From NCBI RefSeq assembly GCF_000004075.3, contig NC_026660.2, positions 25,299,498-25,363,497 of the forward strand: a stretch of DNA of 64,000 nt, read 5' to 3'. The notes beneath the pieces were generated by a model. It saw nothing but the letters and a program-made list of their open reading frames with translations, had not been told where the DNA came from and ran no database searches. A program made the translations under genes and the position numbers. The stretch is from Cucumis sativus. Taxonomy: Eukaryota > Streptophyta > Magnoliopsida > Cucurbitales > Cucurbitaceae. Positions within the stretch are counted from its first letter, which is position 1. The number at the start of each line of letters is the position of its first letter. Positions 62,040 through 64,000 of this stretch are shown piece by piece.

Positions 62040-64000
62040 TCAGAATATATTAGTCCAGAAGTAAGTAATAAGCAAAAGAAGAGAGAGAGAGAGAGAGGGA
62101 GAGAGAGATTGAGAGAGAGAAAGAGAGAGTGGCTATGGCTATGGCATTACACAAAACTTAGAGACTCTCTTTTTTGCTTTAGAGCCTAGCAATTGTTGCA
62201 GAGGGAAGCATCTTTTTTTCTTTTGGTGTGTACATATATATATAAGCTTTTTTTGTACCAATGAAAGAGAGAGAGAGAGAGAGATGGAATTGTCGGAAGC
62301 ACAGTGAGTGACAAAGGAGGGATTGTCCGAAGTGCTTTTGGTATCTCAAAGCAGAGGAGAGAGAGAATCTGTTTTGCATTTAACCCTTTCTTACTTACGC
62401 TCCCATTTCTATATATATATAAATAAATAAAAACTCATCTTTATTAAAGGTTAAAACTCAAATACTTTTAGTCTGTTAATCAATTTTTTAATAATTGGTT
62501 ATCAAAGTTTAGTTTAGATTACATCACATTCCATTTCTTAATCCTTTATAATTATCGTATCATAGTCTGTCTTGTATCTAAATTCATCAAATATGCTTTT
62601 TGTTGGAGGCCCAGCTAATAGTTTCATTCACTGTTAAAGGAAAAAAGCTTAGATCTTGGCTTTTGATTTTAAATTATTAGTAGATATTAATTCTTCTATA
62701 TGTCGTACTGCTCCTTTTCTTTTCTTCACTTTCTTTAAAGTTTCAAATATGTGCTTTTAAATTTTGTATTTCTAGAATTGTGTAAAAATAAGTTTGGTAA
62801 TCACAATTGCTTGAATTGATAGGTGCCTTTGCCTACTAATCATATATTGCAATATCTTCCACCAAATATCCTTTTCTTTTTTGGGTGATTTTTCTTCATC
62901 TCTAATAGTAAAACATTGTAATATATCTTGGAAACAACAAAACAACTCATGAATTAGTATTTCTTTTATTTACAATAAATCTTATTATTATAGTGAGAAA
63001 TTAAAGTGATGTTTTTGTTTTTAGTCCATGTTCTTGTATAAACTAGACAGCAACTCTTTGCATTGGACTCTAATTGTTAAGACAAAAAAGAATCTGACTG
63101 CCATCTTACCAATATAAAATTAAAAAGAAAAAAAAAATTAGATTTAATTTTTAAAGTCTATCCATAATAGATGAAATCTTTTTGCTATATTTGTAATTTT
63201 TTTTTATAAATGTTGTTATACATTTAATCGTTATCGTTATCTCTAAAAGTGCTACTCATTGTAATTATTCCCATGAGAATATATTTCAAGATTAATGATT
63301 TAAACATATTTTTCATAGATTAATGAAAAAAAAAATAGCTTTTTGGTCCGAAGTCTCTATCTAGTTCATGAATTTCAAAATTTTATGCATTTGATCTTTG
63401 AATTGTGAGGTTTGTTTCAAGTTAGTTCTTATATTTGATTGTGTGTAACATGGTGAATGTAATAGTAATTAAGTGATAGTGTGCAAAGTTGTGGAGGGTG
63501 TGGGGAGCGGCCTCCCACTAGCATGGCTTAGGGCTTAGGGTAAACCAGTTTACTCATAAATGGACATATCAATGTTCCCTCTTCCCTTCCTAAAGCCAAT
63601 ATATGTGATACCTAATTCCCAATACTGTCCCTACAATCATTCAACAAAAGCAACCCAAATATTTCAACCTTTAATCTTTTTACAAACATAGGTTTTTTTT
63701 TTACTCATTTGTTAGTCTATATATGTATAAAATGGACTATGAGGGGAATCTTTCGTCCTTTTCATTTTTTTGTCAAGCTTATTAGCAAATGTCTATTTTT
63801 TCTTTAAGCTATATTGTCCTTCATTACTAGGATACGACGTGTCAAATGCAAGTGTCCTCTAAATGTAAGAAGTATATATGATTTGAAATATTTTAAATAA
63901 TATGTTTTAAAAGCTTTGAACAACTCAAGTACAAAGGTTTCATTGACCCATGGTCTAAACCTCACATGTTCATGGTGGGTTTGAGGGCAATGTGCTCCAA
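62040..64000. other. DUF547 leader/promoter and intergenic end of window
   Basis: (GA)n tracts at 62079-62133 and 62268-62284 lie in the probable leader or promoter of the minus-strand DUF547 gene. Further right is AT-rich DNA with no gene seen. A segment at 63183-63230 resembles the CRK intron element (GCTATATTTGTAATTTTTTT). Confidence 0.5.

Overview
This is plant nuclear DNA, very AT-rich, with intron-rich genes (GT-AG introns, U/T-rich introns) separated by long low-complexity intergenic DNA. The gene set is that of a eudicot. A dispersed element in an intron at 45.6-45.8 kb carries the palindrome TCTATCAGTGATAGA, which I associate with Cucurbitaceae, so a cucurbit such as Cucumis is my best guess (inference). 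I see no CRISPR array, operon, rRNA or tRNA, and no intact transposon with coding capacity.

Layout. (1) 1-1580, +: the 3' part of an NRG1-type RPW8-class NLR (helper NLR), cut by the window edge. (2) 1828-2510: a wrecked papain-type protease gene, the partner of an intact three-exon copy at 8586-9874, +. (3) 9.9-14.3 kb: AT-rich DNA with two copies of a degenerate AAGTGTATCA repeat. (4) 14697-16195, +: a GARP/MYB repressor of the HHO/NIGT1 family. (5) 19307-23429, +: misato homologue (DML1). (6) 26498-31785, +: MAPKKK5-like kinase. (7) 33482-33721, +: a tiny two-exon cysteine-rich peptide gene that ordinary ORF searching misses. (8) 35935-37403, +: class III peroxidase, PRX10-like. (9) 42414-46831, +: CDPK-related kinase (CRK). 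(10) 49661-51016, -: atypical short-chain dehydrogenase. (11) 58600-61557, -: Lzipper-MIP1/DUF547 protein. The remaining stretches hold simple repeats, MITE-like elements and three G-quadruplex-capable motifs between 51.3 and 56.4 kb.

Exon coordinates were reconstructed by joining reading frames at GT/AG sites and checking phase. Every joined gene gave an uninterrupted frame of normal family length: protease 351 aa, HHO 368, misato 568, MAPKKK5 800, peroxidase 327, CRK 604, SDR 269 and DUF547 606.

The genes are not a pathway or a dedicated system. Two themes recur. NRG1 and MAPKKK5 both act in immunity (intracellular NLR signalling and pattern-triggered MAPK signalling). The gene order resembles several Arabidopsis blocks at once (At5g66850/At5g66900, At4g37180/At4g37190, At1g49560/49570/49580), as expected of an ancestral segment that was duplicated and fractionated in Arabidopsis. 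The most useful new observations are the small cysteine-rich gene, the overlapping uORFs in front of MAPKKK5, the G4 cluster, and the decay pattern of the protease duplicate.
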